From Elusimicrobiota bacterium (GTDB taxonomy: Bacteria; Elusimicrobiota; Elusimicrobia; UBA1565): a stretch of 51,653 nt of DNA. The notes beneath the pieces are model-generated. The model was given only the letters and a program-made list of their open reading frames with translations, made no database searches and was not told the DNA's origin. Shown piece by piece: positions 36,322-44,989 of the stretch. The stretch spans positions 1 through 51,653 of the forward strand of contig JACRDO010000163.1 in the NCBI GenBank assembly GCA_016212885.1, given 5' to 3'. Position 1 is the stretch's first letter; each line of letters starts with the position of its first letter. The position numbers and the translations under genes are program-made.

Positions 36322-37234
36322 ATTTTGTAACCTTTATGGTGCACACGCCGATCAGAAGGGAATTCCCCTCGTCGTAGTCCTGGGTGTATACGCAGTCGTA
36401 ATTCAGCACGGGCGTGGTGTTGCACATGCCGGTGCCGGAGGTGGTCCGCTTGTCCCCTTTCAACGGCGGTATGCCTCCTACGGGCTCGGGGGCCACGATT
36501 TCCTTTTGGCGCTTACTGTCGAAGGTGATGTAAGGGGGGGAGCAAACGGAGCAAGCGGAGTCGCATAGGGGGCAGATATCGGCGGGTTTGATCGTGAACA
36601 TGGTCTTGGTGCCGCTGGAGTTGTAGAGCTTCCAGCTGATCTCGATCTGGTTGTTGATGTAGACACTGCAGGTTTGGGGGGTCGTCTTGCACGCCCCCGT
36701 GCTCTTGACGCATTTCTTGACGGTCAAAAGGCAGGCGATCTCCAGGGGCCAGTCGTAGATGCAGTTGGCGCCCGTATCGGGCGGGAAATCCTTCCAGCAG
36801 AGCCTATCGGCCTTGATGTCGCCGTTCACATAGAGCTTCGCGTAGCGGGTGCTTCCCAGGGTGTCGGTCCCGGCTCCCAGCTTGACTGGCATGGCGAAAT
36901 CGCTCCTCACCAGGACTTGGTTGTCGTTGTTGCAATCGCCCGAGGGTTGGACGATGTACCGCGGGCCCGATCCGATGCTCTGGTCTTTTTTGAATCCGGT
37001 GCAGGTTGTCCCGGTCAGGGTAGTGTTGCCTTTCGTCTTCGCGAAAGTCGTCTTCCCGGTCGTGGTCAGGGAGAGGAATCTTCCGTTGCCGTCCGGATAG
37101 TAGGTGGTGAGCTTGGCCGACTGCTGGGTCGCCAGGCCCAGGTCCCCGCGCAGGCAGAAAAGAAGCAGGGCGATCAGGCCGAGGCGCGCGACAGGCCGCG
37201 GGATCTGGATGCGCAGGAAGATCTCGCGGGTCAT
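36263..37234 (-). CDS. Secreted Cys-rich protein of the YYP family (large)
   Basis: A 323-residue exported protein: basic N terminus (TREIFLRIQIPRPVARLG), hydrophobic signal (LIALLLFCLRGDLGLA), then LTTYYPDGNGRFLSLTTTGKTTFAKTKGNTTL, a block shared with the next two genes. The C-terminal half contains about 14 Cys. I do not know the family; the shared block and position ahead of minor pilins suggest a component displayed or exported by the pilus-like machinery. It starts one base after the upstream stop. Confidence 0.65.
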   Translation of the reverse strand: MTREIFLRIQIPRPVARLGLIALLLFCLRGDLGLATQQSAKLTTYYPDGNGRFLSLTTTGKTTFAKTKGNTTLTGTTCTGFKKDQSIGSGPRYIVQPSGDCNNDNQVLVRSDFAMPVKLGAGTDTLGSTRYAKLYVNGDIKADRLCWKDFPPDTGANCIYDWPLEIACLLTVKKCVKSTGACKTTPQTCSVYINNQIEISWKLYNSSGTKTMFTIKPADICPLCDSACSVCSPPYITFDSKRQKEIVAPEPVGGIPPLKGDKRTTSGTGMCNTTPVLNYDCVYTQDYDEGNSLLIGVCTIKVTKCGHFTYGFEFIPPPKNPGL

Positions 37235-37235
37235 G

Positions 37236-37616
37236 TCAATCCGGGTCCCAGCTGCAGCGGGAGTTGGTCTTCAGGAATATGCAGTGGGTGACTTTGAGGT
37301 TGCCTGCCACGCGGAGCTGGGGGTAGTACGTGTCGAAGCTGCTGGTTCCCATGCCCACGTTGCCGTTCGACGCGTCGATGGAGGCCTGGGCCCCCAAGGA
37401 GATCGCCTCCTTGGTGCCGATGGTGACGCCCTTGGCCACGACGAGCTGACCGTAGATCCCGGAGGGCGAGGGGAGGTAGTTCGTGGTCAGGGGCTCGTCG
37501 ACAGGCCCCGCCGCGATCGGGAAGGCCAGGCAGATGAAAACGGGAAGGACCCAGCGCGCGGCGCGCGGGGTCAAGGCCAGCCGGATCCTGAACTCATGGG
37601 TGATCCGGGAGTTCAT
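37236..37616 (-). CDS. Secreted protein of the YYP family (short)
   Basis: A 126-residue exported protein. ATG 37616 overlaps the previous stop by the ATGA arrangement and is preferred to GTG 37625. The N terminus (THEFRIRLALTPRAARWVLPVFICLAFPIAAG) is clearly homologous to the next upstream gene (THEIRIRIVLTQRKARWALFALLCLAFPKFAG), followed by LTTNYLPSPSGIYGQLVVAKGVTIGT and a C-terminal GNLKV...CIFLKTN segment. Function unknown. Tandem duplication of an ancestral gene is evident. Confidence 0.65.
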   Translation of the reverse strand: MNSRITHEFRIRLALTPRAARWVLPVFICLAFPIAAGPVDEPLTTNYLPSPSGIYGQLVVAKGVTIGTKEAISLGAQASIDASNGNVGMGTSSFDTYYPQLRVAGNLKVTHCIFLKTNSRCSWDPD

Positions 37617-38023
37617 TCGGGCCACCTGCAGCGGTAGTTCTGGTTGGAGTTGTTGCTGCCCATCTGGTTGTTCTGGAGCCAGATGCAGCCGTCCACCCAG
37701 AGGGTCCCGTAGATCCGGAGCCTATACTTGGTGTCCGGGCCCTTGCCGATGCTGACCGGAGTCTTGTCGTGTGGGGTGGCATCCGGCTTTGTCATATCGG
37801 GATTCCCGAAAACGACGTTCCCGCTGTCGGTCGCGAGCATGGTTTTGCCTGTGGTGGTCAGGGTCTTGTAGGTCGCCGAGGCCGGGGGATAGTACATCGT
37901 CAGGGTGGAGACGTCGCCGGTGCCCGCGAATTTGGGAAAAGCCAGGCACAGCAAAGCGAAAAGCGCCCAGCGCGCCTTGCGCTGCGTCAAGACGATGCGG
38001 ATCCTGATCTCGTGCGTCACCAT
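37613..38023 (-). CDS. Secreted protein of the YYP family (first gene of operon)
   Basis: A 136-residue exported protein starting at ATG 38023; the ATG at 38044 lies directly against the -10 hexamer and is less likely. Features: signal peptide after THEIRIRIV, the block LTMYYPPASATYKTLTTTGKTMLATDSGNVVFG, and a C-terminal IYGTLWVDGCIWLQNN segment. It heads a leftward operon of three YYP proteins and three pilin-like proteins. No enzyme motif is visible; repeated short strands suggest a fibrous or tail-like structure. Confidence 0.65.
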   Translation of the reverse strand: MVTHEIRIRIVLTQRKARWALFALLCLAFPKFAGTGDVSTLTMYYPPASATYKTLTTTGKTMLATDSGNVVFGNPDMTKPDATPHDKTPVSIGKGPDTKYRLRIYGTLWVDGCIWLQNNQMGSNNSNQNYRCRWPE

Positions 38024-38044
38024 ATGGAGCCGGGGTTCACCCAT

Positions 38045-38073
38045 AGGATATCAGCCCTCCGACGCGCTGTCAA
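38045..38073 (-). promoter_or_regulatory. Sigma-70 promoter of the secreted-protein/pilin operon
   Basis: On the minus strand TTGACA (38068-38073), 17 bp, TATCCT (38045-38050). It reads into the operon 38023-34773. The opposite strand carries the lptF promoter within 25 bp, so the two divergent promoters overlap. Confidence 0.75.
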
Positions 38074-38089
38074 GGGGGAGTCCAATTGG

Positions 38090-38109
38090 TATAATCGGCG
38101 ACGACGATG
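38090..38109 (+). promoter_or_regulatory. Extended -10 promoter of lptF
   Basis: TGG-TATAAT (-10 at 38090-38095) is followed after 11 nt by ATG 38107, the same spacing as in the DGR-target promoters. A short leader of about 5 nt without Shine-Dalgarno is expected. Confidence 0.6.
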
Positions 38110-39192
38110 TGCCTGCTGACGCGCTACCTTCTGCGCTCCTGCGTCCCGACCTTTCTCCTGGGCCTGGGGGCCTTCCTTTTCGTCCTGCTGATGCAGTACT
38201 TTCTGAAGCTCTTCAACCTCGCGCTGATGAAGGGCATCTCCTTCTTCTGGATCCTCTCCTGCTTCGCCCGGCTCCTGCCCTATTTCCTGAGCCTCGCCCT
38301 GCCCATGGCCTTCCTCGTGGCCCTGCTGCTGACCCTCGGCGCCCTCTGCGAGTCGGGCGAGGTGATGGCGATGCGGGCTTCCGGCTTCTCGTTCAACGAG
38401 ATATTGGCCCCCTACCTCCTGTTCGCCGCGGCCCTGAGCGCCCTGCTCTTCTTCGTCAACCACCAGGCGAGCCCCGACGGCTTCCACTCGTTCCGCAACG
38501 CCTACTCCCAGGCGGCTGAAAGGGTGGCGCGCGTGAATCTGGAGCCGCGCACCTTCTTCCCGCTCGGGGATTGGCGCTTCTACGCGGAGGAGGTCGGCAG
38601 GAACGGCGAGGTCGGGGGTGTCCGTCTCGTCAAGCTGAGGGGGCAGTACCAGCGCATGCGGGTCTGGGCCCGGCGCGGCCGGGCCGTGGTCGAGCCGGGG
38701 CGAGGGGTCTCGCTCGAGCTGCGCTCGGGCTCCCTGCAATGGCCCAACGAGGTCCCCGGCGGCATCACCACGGCAACCTTCGGCCGCTACCATCTTTTCG
38801 TCCCCTTCGTGGACTACAAGAAGGTCCATCGCGACCCGGACATGCAGGAGCTCAATACCGCCAAGCTGCGCGACATCCTGCGCGCAGGCCCCATGGAGCC
38901 TGCGCGCAGGCGCGAATATACGGCCGAGGCGGCCCTGCGCAGCGCCGGCGCCGCGGCGCCGCTCGCGCTCTTCTGGGTCGCCTGCCCCCTTGGGCTGCGC
39001 CTCGAGCGCAAGAGCCGCGCGGTCGGCTTCGCCTTGAGCCTGCTCGTGATCTTCGCCTTCTACGGCCTGCTGGCCCTCGGCATGGGCTTGGGCCGGCGGG
39101 ACCTGGCCATGTCCCCCTGGGGGCCGTGGATCCCGGACGCGGCGAGCGTGCTCGCTGGCCTGCCGCTCTGGCGCAACCTCAAGCGCGCATGA
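38107..39192 (+). CDS. LptF-like lipopolysaccharide export permease (YjgP/YjgQ family)
   Basis: A 361-residue inner-membrane protein with the family layout: membrane helices in the N-terminal part (FLLGLGAFLFVLLMQYFLKL, LPYFLSLALPMAFLVALLLTLG, with the conserved GEVMAMRASGFS), a periplasmic beta-jellyroll (about 145-270), and three C-terminal helices. LptF and LptG form the membrane part of the LptB2FG ABC transporter that extracts LPS. It overlaps the second permease gene by 4 nt (ATGA). The presence of the pair supports a diderm envelope with LPS. Confidence 0.85.
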   Translation: MCLLTRYLLRSCVPTFLLGLGAFLFVLLMQYFLKLFNLALMKGISFFWILSCFARLLPYFLSLALPMAFLVALLLTLGALCESGEVMAMRASGFSFNEILAPYLLFAAALSALLFFVNHQASPDGFHSFRNAYSQAAERVARVNLEPRTFFPLGDWRFYAEEVGRNGEVGGVRLVKLRGQYQRMRVWARRGRAVVEPGRGVSLELRSGSLQWPNEVPGGITTATFGRYHLFVPFVDYKKVHRDPDMQELNTAKLRDILRAGPMEPARRREYTAEAALRSAGAAAPLALFWVACPLGLRLERKSRAVGFALSLLVIFAFYGLLALGMGLGRRDLAMSPWGPWIPDAASVLAGLPLWRNLKRA

Positions 39193-40265
39193 CCCTGCTC
39201 GGACGCTACGCGACGCGGCGGTTCCTGGCCCCGTTCTTCTTCGGGCTTGGCGCGTTCGCGCTCGCCGTCTTCCTCGCCGACGTCTTCGACAAGATGAACC
39301 GGATCTTCGTCACGAAGGCCCCGCTCTGGGTCGTGGCCGAGTATCTGGGGCTTTCCTTCCCGTATTGGGCTGTCCGCGTGGTCCCCATGGCGACCCTGCT
39401 CGCCGCCATCTTCGCCGTGACCGGCTTGCTGCGCAGCGGGGAGTTCATCGGCGTGCAGTCCTCCGGGGTGCGCCCGCTCGACTTCTTCAAGCCCCTGCTC
39501 TGGATGGCCCTCCTCATCGCGGCGGCCGCCTTCCTCCTCCAGGAGACCCTGCTTCCCGCCTGCTGCAGCCGCGCGCAGGCTCTCTGGCGGGAGCGCATCC
39601 ACCCCGAGTGGGAGTGGAACCAGTATAACGACGTCGTGCTCGTCGGCGGGCAGGACCAATTCGTGACCACGGAGCGCTTCTTCGTCCGGGAGGGCGTGAT
39701 GGAGCGTCCGGTGCTCGACGACTACGGCCCCAACGGGGTCGAGCGGCAGATCGACGCCAAGCGCGCCCGCTGGAGCGCCTCGTCCTCGCGGTGGGTGTTC
39801 GAGGAAGGGGTCGAGCGGCGCTACGAAGCCGGCCGCGTCGAAACGGAGACGCCTTTCAGGAATCTGAAGAGCGCCTTCTCGGCGCCGCCGAAGGAACTCA
39901 TGCCGCGCGTAAGGAGCCCGGAGGAGATGAGCCTGCGCGAGCTGCGCCTCGAGCTCAAGCGGGCCCGGCGCCTCGGAGAACCTCAGCACCCGCTCAAGAC
40001 GGCCCTGCAGGCGAAGCTCGCCTACCCGTTCACGAACATCGTGCTCTGCGCGCTGGGACTGCCGGTCGCGCTGCGCCTGGGCCGCGCGAGCCGCCCCGCC
40101 AGCTTCGCCGCGGCTCTCGTCTTGTGCTTCCTCTATCTGTGGCTCATCGAGACCGGCCGCAGCCTGGGCGGCGCCGGGCGGCTCGCAGCCGCGCCCGCGG
40201 CCTGGCTGCCGCATCTCGTCTTCGGGGCCGCGGCCCTGCAGCTGTGGCGGTCGTCAAAAATCTAG
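39189..40265 (+). CDS. LptG-like lipopolysaccharide export permease (YjgP/YjgQ family)
   Basis: A 358-residue paralogue of the preceding protein: FLAPFFFGLGAFALAVFLADVFDKMN, FPYWAVRVVPMATLLAAIFAVTGLLRSGEFIGVQSSGVRPLDFF (family GE motif), a periplasmic jellyroll and C-terminal helices (YPFTNIVLCALGLPVALRLGR). Translation is coupled to the first gene. The stop overlaps by 4 nt the convergent kinase gene. Which of the two permeases is LptF and which LptG is assigned by order only. Confidence 0.85.
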   Translation: MTLLGRYATRRFLAPFFFGLGAFALAVFLADVFDKMNRIFVTKAPLWVVAEYLGLSFPYWAVRVVPMATLLAAIFAVTGLLRSGEFIGVQSSGVRPLDFFKPLLWMALLIAAAAFLLQETLLPACCSRAQALWRERIHPEWEWNQYNDVVLVGGQDQFVTTERFFVREGVMERPVLDDYGPNGVERQIDAKRARWSASSSRWVFEEGVERRYEAGRVETETPFRNLKSAFSAPPKELMPRVRSPEEMSLRELRLELKRARRLGEPQHPLKTALQAKLAYPFTNIVLCALGLPVALRLGRASRPASFAAALVLCFLYLWLIETGRSLGGAGRLAAAPAAWLPHLVFGAAALQLWRSSKI

Positions 40266-41899
40266 CCCTGCGTCTGCGTCCTCGGCGGGTTCGTAGCGGG
40301 GCTGTCCGGCAGGACCGCGATGGCGCCGAAGAGGTCGGCCGCCTTTTGAAAGCGGGCCGGAGGGTCCGGCTGGAGGGCCTTCTTGACGACGATATCCAGG
40401 GCCCTGGGCAGCTCGGGGACGATCTTGGTGGGCGGATGGAAGCTCATCTCCCGCTTTTGGGCGAGGAAGTTGGGGCCCTCGAAGGGCAGGCGGCCGGTCG
40501 ACATCTCGTAGAGCATGACTCCGAGCGAATAGAGGTCCGAGGCGGGGACCACCATGCCGAGCTCCTGCTCGGGCGCCATGTACGGGGGGCTGCCGCGGGC
40601 TTCGGCCCAGCTGAGCTTGGCCATGGTCTTCTTCGCCTGGAGGCTGATGCTGAAATCCATGACCTTGACGACCCCTTGGGGGCTGACGATGATGTTCGAG
40701 GGCTTGAGGTCCCCGTGGATGATGCCCTGCAGGTGGGCGTGGTCCACGGCAGCTGCGACCTGCTGCAGCACGCCCTTGATCGAGCGCATGGAGATCCTCT
40801 TGCCCGCGTCAAGGAACCGGCTGAGCGGCCTGCCCGGGCAGTACTCCTCGATCATGTAGATGCGCTCACCCTCCAGGAAGATCGAGAAGATCTCGGCGAG
40901 GCTGGGGTGCTTGAGGGTCGTGACGGTCCGTGCCGAGGCCAGGAACCGCTCCACGTCCTTCTCGCTCTGGTGCACCTCCTCGCGGACCTGCTTCAAGACC
41001 ACCTTCCGGTTGTGCTCGATGTCGTAGGCTTCGTAGACCGTGGCCATTGCGCCGCGGCCGATTTGGGAATCGATCCGGTAGTTGCCCCCGATGACGGCGC
41101 CCACGGCGCCGGCCGTTTCCGTCGAGGTCACGGGGCGGGGGTAGGGCGTCGGCGTGCTCGGCCAGCCCAGCAGAGGCATTCCCGGGGTCTGGGCGGGGAT
41201 CAAGCTCGGCGGCGCGGCGCGGCCTCCCGGGCCGTGCACCGGAACGGCCGTCATGGTCAGCGCCTGGCGCCTGCGCTTGAGGCGCCAGATGAAAAAAGCG
41301 AAGGCGATGAGGCCGCCGGCCGCGCCGGCCGAGATGAAGATCACCCAGCGCTTGTCCGTTTGGGACTGCTGGATGCTGCGCCAGGCCGCGTCCTCCTGGA
41401 CTATGGCCTGGCTGACGCCGCTCTTGAAGTCCCGGATGTCCTTGGCGAAATTGTCGAGGTTGAAGACCGTCTCGATTTCGGTCGCGGAGGGGCGCGCCTT
41501 GTTGCCGGAGACGATCTCCTGGAGGACCTGGGTGCCCATGTGCCATTGCTCGAGCTTCTTGATCTGATTGAACGATTCCTCCAACTCGTTGAGCTTGACC
41601 GTGCGGTCGTGGATCTCTTTGAGCAGCGCCTCCCGCTCGGTCCGGAGGGTCTCGATATCGATCTCGGGGGAGTAGCGCTTCTGAAATTTCTTGAGCTTCT
41701 CGACCGACCCCTCGGTCTCCTTCATGCAGCGCTCGATCTCCCCCTGGGCCCTCCGGGATTGGTTGGGGCTCGGGGCCGCATTGGCGGGGGCCGGCTGGGG
41801 CGCGGCGGCGCGCTTCGGCTTGGCCGGGGCCGCGAAGGTCCCGGCGGCGCACGCCGCAGACAGGCAAACAATAATCAACCGCGAAGAGGCCTTTCTCAT
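40262..41899 (-). CDS. Membrane Ser/Thr protein kinase with periplasmic coiled coil
   Basis: A 545-residue protein: signal peptide (RLIIVCLSAACAAGTFAAP), a periplasmic coiled-coil (about 50-175, EIERCMKETEGSVEKLKKF and onwards), a membrane helix (about 183-205, WVIFISAGAAGGLIAFAFFIW), a Pro-rich linker and a Hanks kinase (about 271-525). Kinase motifs: IGRGAMATVY, VVLKQV lysine, HGDLKPSN (Arg of HRD replaced by Gly), DFSIS (Gly of DFG replaced by Ser) and MAPEQ. The catalytic Asp residues remain, so activity is plausible but the RD-type activation-loop control is lost. Topology suggests an envelope sensor. An inverted repeat at 41999-42031 precedes the gene. Confidence 0.85.
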   Translation of the reverse strand: MRKASSRLIIVCLSAACAAGTFAAPAKPKRAAAPQPAPANAAPSPNQSRRAQGEIERCMKETEGSVEKLKKFQKRYSPEIDIETLRTEREALLKEIHDRTVKLNELEESFNQIKKLEQWHMGTQVLQEIVSGNKARPSATEIETVFNLDNFAKDIRDFKSGVSQAIVQEDAAWRSIQQSQTDKRWVIFISAGAAGGLIAFAFFIWRLKRRRQALTMTAVPVHGPGGRAAPPSLIPAQTPGMPLLGWPSTPTPYPRPVTSTETAGAVGAVIGGNYRIDSQIGRGAMATVYEAYDIEHNRKVVLKQVREEVHQSEKDVERFLASARTVTTLKHPSLAEIFSIFLEGERIYMIEEYCPGRPLSRFLDAGKRISMRSIKGVLQQVAAAVDHAHLQGIIHGDLKPSNIIVSPQGVVKVMDFSISLQAKKTMAKLSWAEARGSPPYMAPEQELGMVVPASDLYSLGVMLYEMSTGRLPFEGPNFLAQKREMSFHPPTKIVPELPRALDIVVKKALQPDPPARFQKAADLFGAIAVLPDSPATNPPRTQTQG

Positions 41900-41998
41900 C
41901 GTGGGCCGCGGCGCAAGCGCCGCCGCAGAGTACAGTTTATGGGTTGAGCGGAACGATTGTCAAGCGTCCCGGACTTCCAAACGGCGTAGTTTCGGGAC

Positions 41999-42031
41999 GT
42001 ACCAAACCAACAGACTCTGGATGTTTGGTAC
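41999..42031. promoter_or_regulatory. Perfect inverted repeat upstream of the kinase gene
   Basis: GTACCAAAC (41999-42007), 15 nt, GTTTGGTAC (42023-42031), flanked on both sides by GGGACGTA-like sequence. It matches the element at 33565-33596 in arms and spacing, including the CAAACATCC extension on the same relative strand. Both are upstream of minus-strand regulatory genes. Confidence 0.6.
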
Positions 42032-42087
42032 GGGACGTATTGAACCTACGTCGTGTGGAAGGTTCAAGAAAGCATAAGACAAGGGAT

Positions 42088-43386
42088 TTAGGACTTCTTG
42101 CCCTCAGGCTTGTTGCGGGGGCCTTCGTCCTTCCCGCCGAAGAGCACCGCGAAGCGGAACGCGGCGGCCGCGTTGTTGCGAACCTTCTTCTGCTCGCCTT
42201 CCGATTCGATGGTCGTGCGCTTGGCGCTCACTTGCAGGCCCAGGTCGAAGATGACGTGCGCCAGATTCAGGCCGACTCCGGCCGTGTAGGCGGCGCCGGA
42301 GCCCGTGTCCGAGAGGTTCTTCTTCAATCCCGCGCGCAGGGGAATGTTGATCCAGGTGCGGTTGAAGATGTCGATCTCGGTGCCGAGCGAGAGGTAGCGC
42401 GAATGGCAGCCGTCGATATCCGTGTTGTTCTTGGTCATGTCCAGGTCCGCGGCCACGTGCCAGAACTTGAACGGGCTCAGGGCCGCTCCCATGCGGACCT
42501 GCCCCTGCAGGGTGTACTTGTCCCGCTCTCCGGCGCCCTTCGCCCCGTCGGGCTGGGAGAACCTGGGGCCGTTGATGTTGCGGCCCACCAGGCCCACGCG
42601 CGGCCGCCACGGCAGCTTTGACCAGGTCTCGCGCATGTCCCAGAGCAGGCCCAGGTCCACGGCCGGCTGGAAGCTGGTTTTGGTGTTGTCCTTGAACTTG
42701 CCGAAGGAGCCGCCGCCTGCCTTGTCGGCGACTGCGCGGAACTCGGCGTAGCCGACTTTTCCAGAAATACCCTTGAGATTTCCGCCGATGCTGAGTCCGG
42801 TCTCCTTGATCTCTTGGCCGTAGCCCACGCCGAGTTCGGTGAAGTTGCCGCCGCGCAGCGCCAGCGAGGATTTGTTGTCCCAGACGCAGTTGGCTGTGAC
42901 AACCGGGTAGCAAATGTTGGTATTGGTGATGTCCAGGTTCTTCGACGTGACGCCCATGTAGGTCTCGTTGAATGCGAATACGACAAGGCGCTTGATCTTG
43001 ACCCCGACTCCGCCGCCGAAGTCTACCTGGGCTCCATTGCCCGGGTTGTGGAGACGGCTGTGGGCCTCGTTGAACCGCTGCGAAGTGCATAGCTTCGGGT
43101 CGCCCCGCTTGCAGTCCTCGCTGACCTGGTACACGTCGTTTGCGCCCTGGAGCACGGTGCCTGTGAACTCCCCGCGTATGCCGATTGGCACGGCAAGGCC
43201 CGTGGTGTTGTAGGGCTGGCCCAGGCCTCCGGGGTTCCAGTAGAAGGCCTCCGGCCCCTGGGCCACGGCCACGCCCGCTCCGCCCATGCCCATGGCTCTG
43301 GGACCGAAGTCATGCCACGGAGTGGCTCCCGCGGATCCCGCCGACAGCGCAAGCAGCGCGGACAGCAGCATGCTTTCAGCCTTCAT
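42088..43386 (-). CDS. PorV/TraF-like outer-membrane beta barrel
   Basis: A 432-residue exported protein with signal peptide and the N-terminal hallmark GPRAMGMGGAGVAVAQGPEAFYWNPGGLGQP, shared by PorV/PorQ, TraF-like and FadL-like barrels. The rest is amphipathic strands and the last part (YTAGVGLNLAHVIFDLGLQVS, AFRFAVLFG) closes the barrel. PorV is a type IX secretion partner of SprA in Bacteroidota, which is notable given the SprA-like gene at 26123-32104, but the genes are 10 kb apart and this family has other members. A good Shine-Dalgarno (GGGAGGT) precedes ATG 43386. Confidence 0.7.
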   Translation of the reverse strand: MKAESMLLSALLALSAGSAGATPWHDFGPRAMGMGGAGVAVAQGPEAFYWNPGGLGQPYNTTGLAVPIGIRGEFTGTVLQGANDVYQVSEDCKRGDPKLCTSQRFNEAHSRLHNPGNGAQVDFGGGVGVKIKRLVVFAFNETYMGVTSKNLDITNTNICYPVVTANCVWDNKSSLALRGGNFTELGVGYGQEIKETGLSIGGNLKGISGKVGYAEFRAVADKAGGGSFGKFKDNTKTSFQPAVDLGLLWDMRETWSKLPWRPRVGLVGRNINGPRFSQPDGAKGAGERDKYTLQGQVRMGAALSPFKFWHVAADLDMTKNNTDIDGCHSRYLSLGTEIDIFNRTWINIPLRAGLKKNLSDTGSGAAYTAGVGLNLAHVIFDLGLQVSAKRTTIESEGEQKKVRNNAAAAFRFAVLFGGKDEGPRNKPEGKKS

Positions 43387-43402
43387 CTCATGACCTCCCG
43401 AT

Positions 43403-43678
43403 TCACTCTTGCGCGCGAATCAGCGCGATCTCGAACCCTTTGAACTTCTTGCCGAGCACCCGGTACATGACCTCGATGGAGACCGCCCCGCCGATCACGA
43501 CGCCGGAGAGGCCCGCGATCGGGCTGATCTGCTCCGGCCTCAGCCTCAGCGCCGCGGAAATGACCGCGAGCGCCAGTCCCGCCGCCACTCCGCAGAGCAG
43601 CGAGAAGACCACCGCCCTCCATAGGAAGGCCCACCAGACTTTGAGGGCGACGGCGCGCGTCGGCTCGATGCGCTCCAT
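43403..43678 (-). CDS. Small two-helix membrane protein
   Basis: A 91-residue protein starting at ATG 43678, 5 nt after the metK stop: two hydrophobic helices (WWAFLWRAVVFSLLCGVAAGLALAVISAAL and ISPIAGLSGVVIGGAVSIEVMYRVLG) and a short charged C-terminal end (KKFKGFEIALIRAQE). No known family motif; small double-helix inner-membrane proteins like this are common and uncharacterised. It is cotranscribed with metK by position. Confidence 0.65.
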   Translation of the reverse strand: MERIEPTRAVALKVWWAFLWRAVVFSLLCGVAAGLALAVISAALRLRPEQISPIAGLSGVVIGGAVSIEVMYRVLGKKFKGFEIALIRAQE

Positions 43679-43683
43679 GGGGG

Positions 43684-44898
43684 TCACACCAAGGCCGCGG
43701 CTTTGCGCGCCGCCCGCGTGCGCGCGCCCAGGCCGGCCGCATCCCGAAGAGCCTCGGCCACATCCGTCCTCTCCCACTCGAAGCCCGGCTCGGTGCGGCC
43801 GAAGTGCCCGTAGGCGGCCGTCTGGCGGTAGATCGGGCGGCGCAGCTTCAGGCTCGAGATGATGCCGCGCGGGGTGAGCTGGAAGTGCTTGCGGATGAGC
43901 CCCTCGATCCTGCGCTCCTCCACCGCGGCCGTGCCGTGGGCGTCGACGTAGAGGCCCACCGGCTCCGCCACGCCGATGGCGTAGGCGAGCTGGTCCGTGC
44001 ATTCGTCGGCGAGGCCCGCGGCGACGACGTTCTTCGCGATGTGGCGGGCCATGTAGCAGGCCGAGCGGTCCACTTTCGTCGGGTCCTTGCCCGAGAACGC
44101 CCCGCCGCCGTGCGGCGCCCAGCCGCCGTAGGTGTCGACGATGATCTTGCGGCCGGTGACCCCCGTGTCCGAGACCGGGCCTCCGACCACGAATTTCCCG
44201 GTCGGGTTGATGAAGAAGCGCGTCTTGTCGTCGATGAGCCGCTTGCCCAGCACGGGGCGCACGATGACGTCGATGATCTCCCTGCGGGACTTCTCGGTGA
44301 TCTTCTGCCCGGTCTTGTCGAGGATATCCTCGGTGTGCTGGGTCGAGAGCACCACGCTGTCGCAGCGCAGGGGCCGCCCGTCGAGGTACTCCACGGTGAC
44401 CTGGCTCTTGCCGTCTGGGCCCAGATAGTCCAACTCGCGGGAGCGGCGGATCTCGGCCAAGCGGCGCGTGAGCTTGTGGGCCAGCATGATCGGCAGGGGC
44501 ATGAGCTCCGGGGTCTCCCGGGTGGCGTAGCCGACCATCATGCCCTGGTCCCCGGCCCCGCCGGCGTCCACGCCCTGGGCGATGTCCGGGGACTGGCGGC
44601 CGATGCCGTTGAGCACGCCGACCGTGGAAGAGGTGAAGCCGAAGCGGACGTCGTCGTAGCCGATCTCGGCCAGGACCCGGCGGACCAGCTCGTCGACGTC
44701 CACGAAGGTCTTGGTCGTGATCTCGCCGCCTACGATGACGAGGCCCCGGGTGCAGAAGGTCTCGCAGGCCACCCGGGCCATCGGGTCGTCCTTGAAGATC
44801 TCATCGAGGACCGCGTCGGAGATCTGGTCGCAGATCTTGTCGGGGTGCCCCTCGGTCACGGATTCGGAAGTGAAATAGCACCTGCCATGGCGATGCAT
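43684..44898 (-). CDS. metK: S-adenosylmethionine synthetase
   Basis: A 404-residue MetK that makes S-adenosylmethionine from methionine and ATP. Signatures: [41 protein letters not shown], the hexapeptide loop [12 protein letters not shown], and the P-loop-like [16 protein letters not shown]. Length and domain order are standard. The start is ATG 44898 with AGGAG 7 nt upstream; the longer frame would begin inside an inverted repeat (44911-44987). Housekeeping gene. Confidence 0.95.
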   Translation of the reverse strand: MHRHGRCYFTSESVTEGHPDKICDQISDAVLDEIFKDDPMARVACETFCTRGLVIVGGEITTKTFVDVDELVRRVLAEIGYDDVRFGFTSSTVGVLNGIGRQSPDIAQGVDAGGAGDQGMMVGYATRETPELMPLPIMLAHKLTRRLAEIRRSRELDYLGPDGKSQVTVEYLDGRPLRCDSVVLSTQHTEDILDKTGQKITEKSRREIIDVIVRPVLGKRLIDDKTRFFINPTGKFVVGGPVSDTGVTGRKIIVDTYGGWAPHGGGAFSGKDPTKVDRSACYMARHIAKNVVAAGLADECTDQLAYAIGVAEPVGLYVDAHGTAAVEERRIEGLIRKHFQLTPRGIISSLKLRRPIYRQTAAYGHFGRTEPGFEWERTDVAEALRDAAGLGARTRAARKAAALV

Positions 44899-44910
44899 GT
44901 CGTTTCTCCT

Positions 44911-44987
44911 GGGGTCAGGTCTGGACATTAGACATTGTGAGCAATAGGAGCCGGTCATGTCAATGTCTAATGTCCAGACCTGACCCC
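44911..44987. repeat. 27-bp perfect inverted repeat (REP/MITE-like)
   Basis: Arms 44911-44937 and 44961-44987 are perfect 27-bp inverted copies beginning GGGGTCAGGTCTGG, around a 23-nt loop. The GGTCAGGTC...GACCTGACC palindrome resembles repeats found with REP-associated tyrosine transposases (RAYT) in many genomes. It fills nearly the whole space between metK and the phosphoglucomutase gene, both read leftward, and could fold as a large RNA hairpin between them. Confidence 0.75.
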
Positions 44988-44989
44988 GC

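Noticed and set aside
39791..41947. A 718-codon open frame on the plus strand
   Set aside because: Antisense to the membrane kinase gene and part of lptG, composition typical of shadow frames, no homologous motif.
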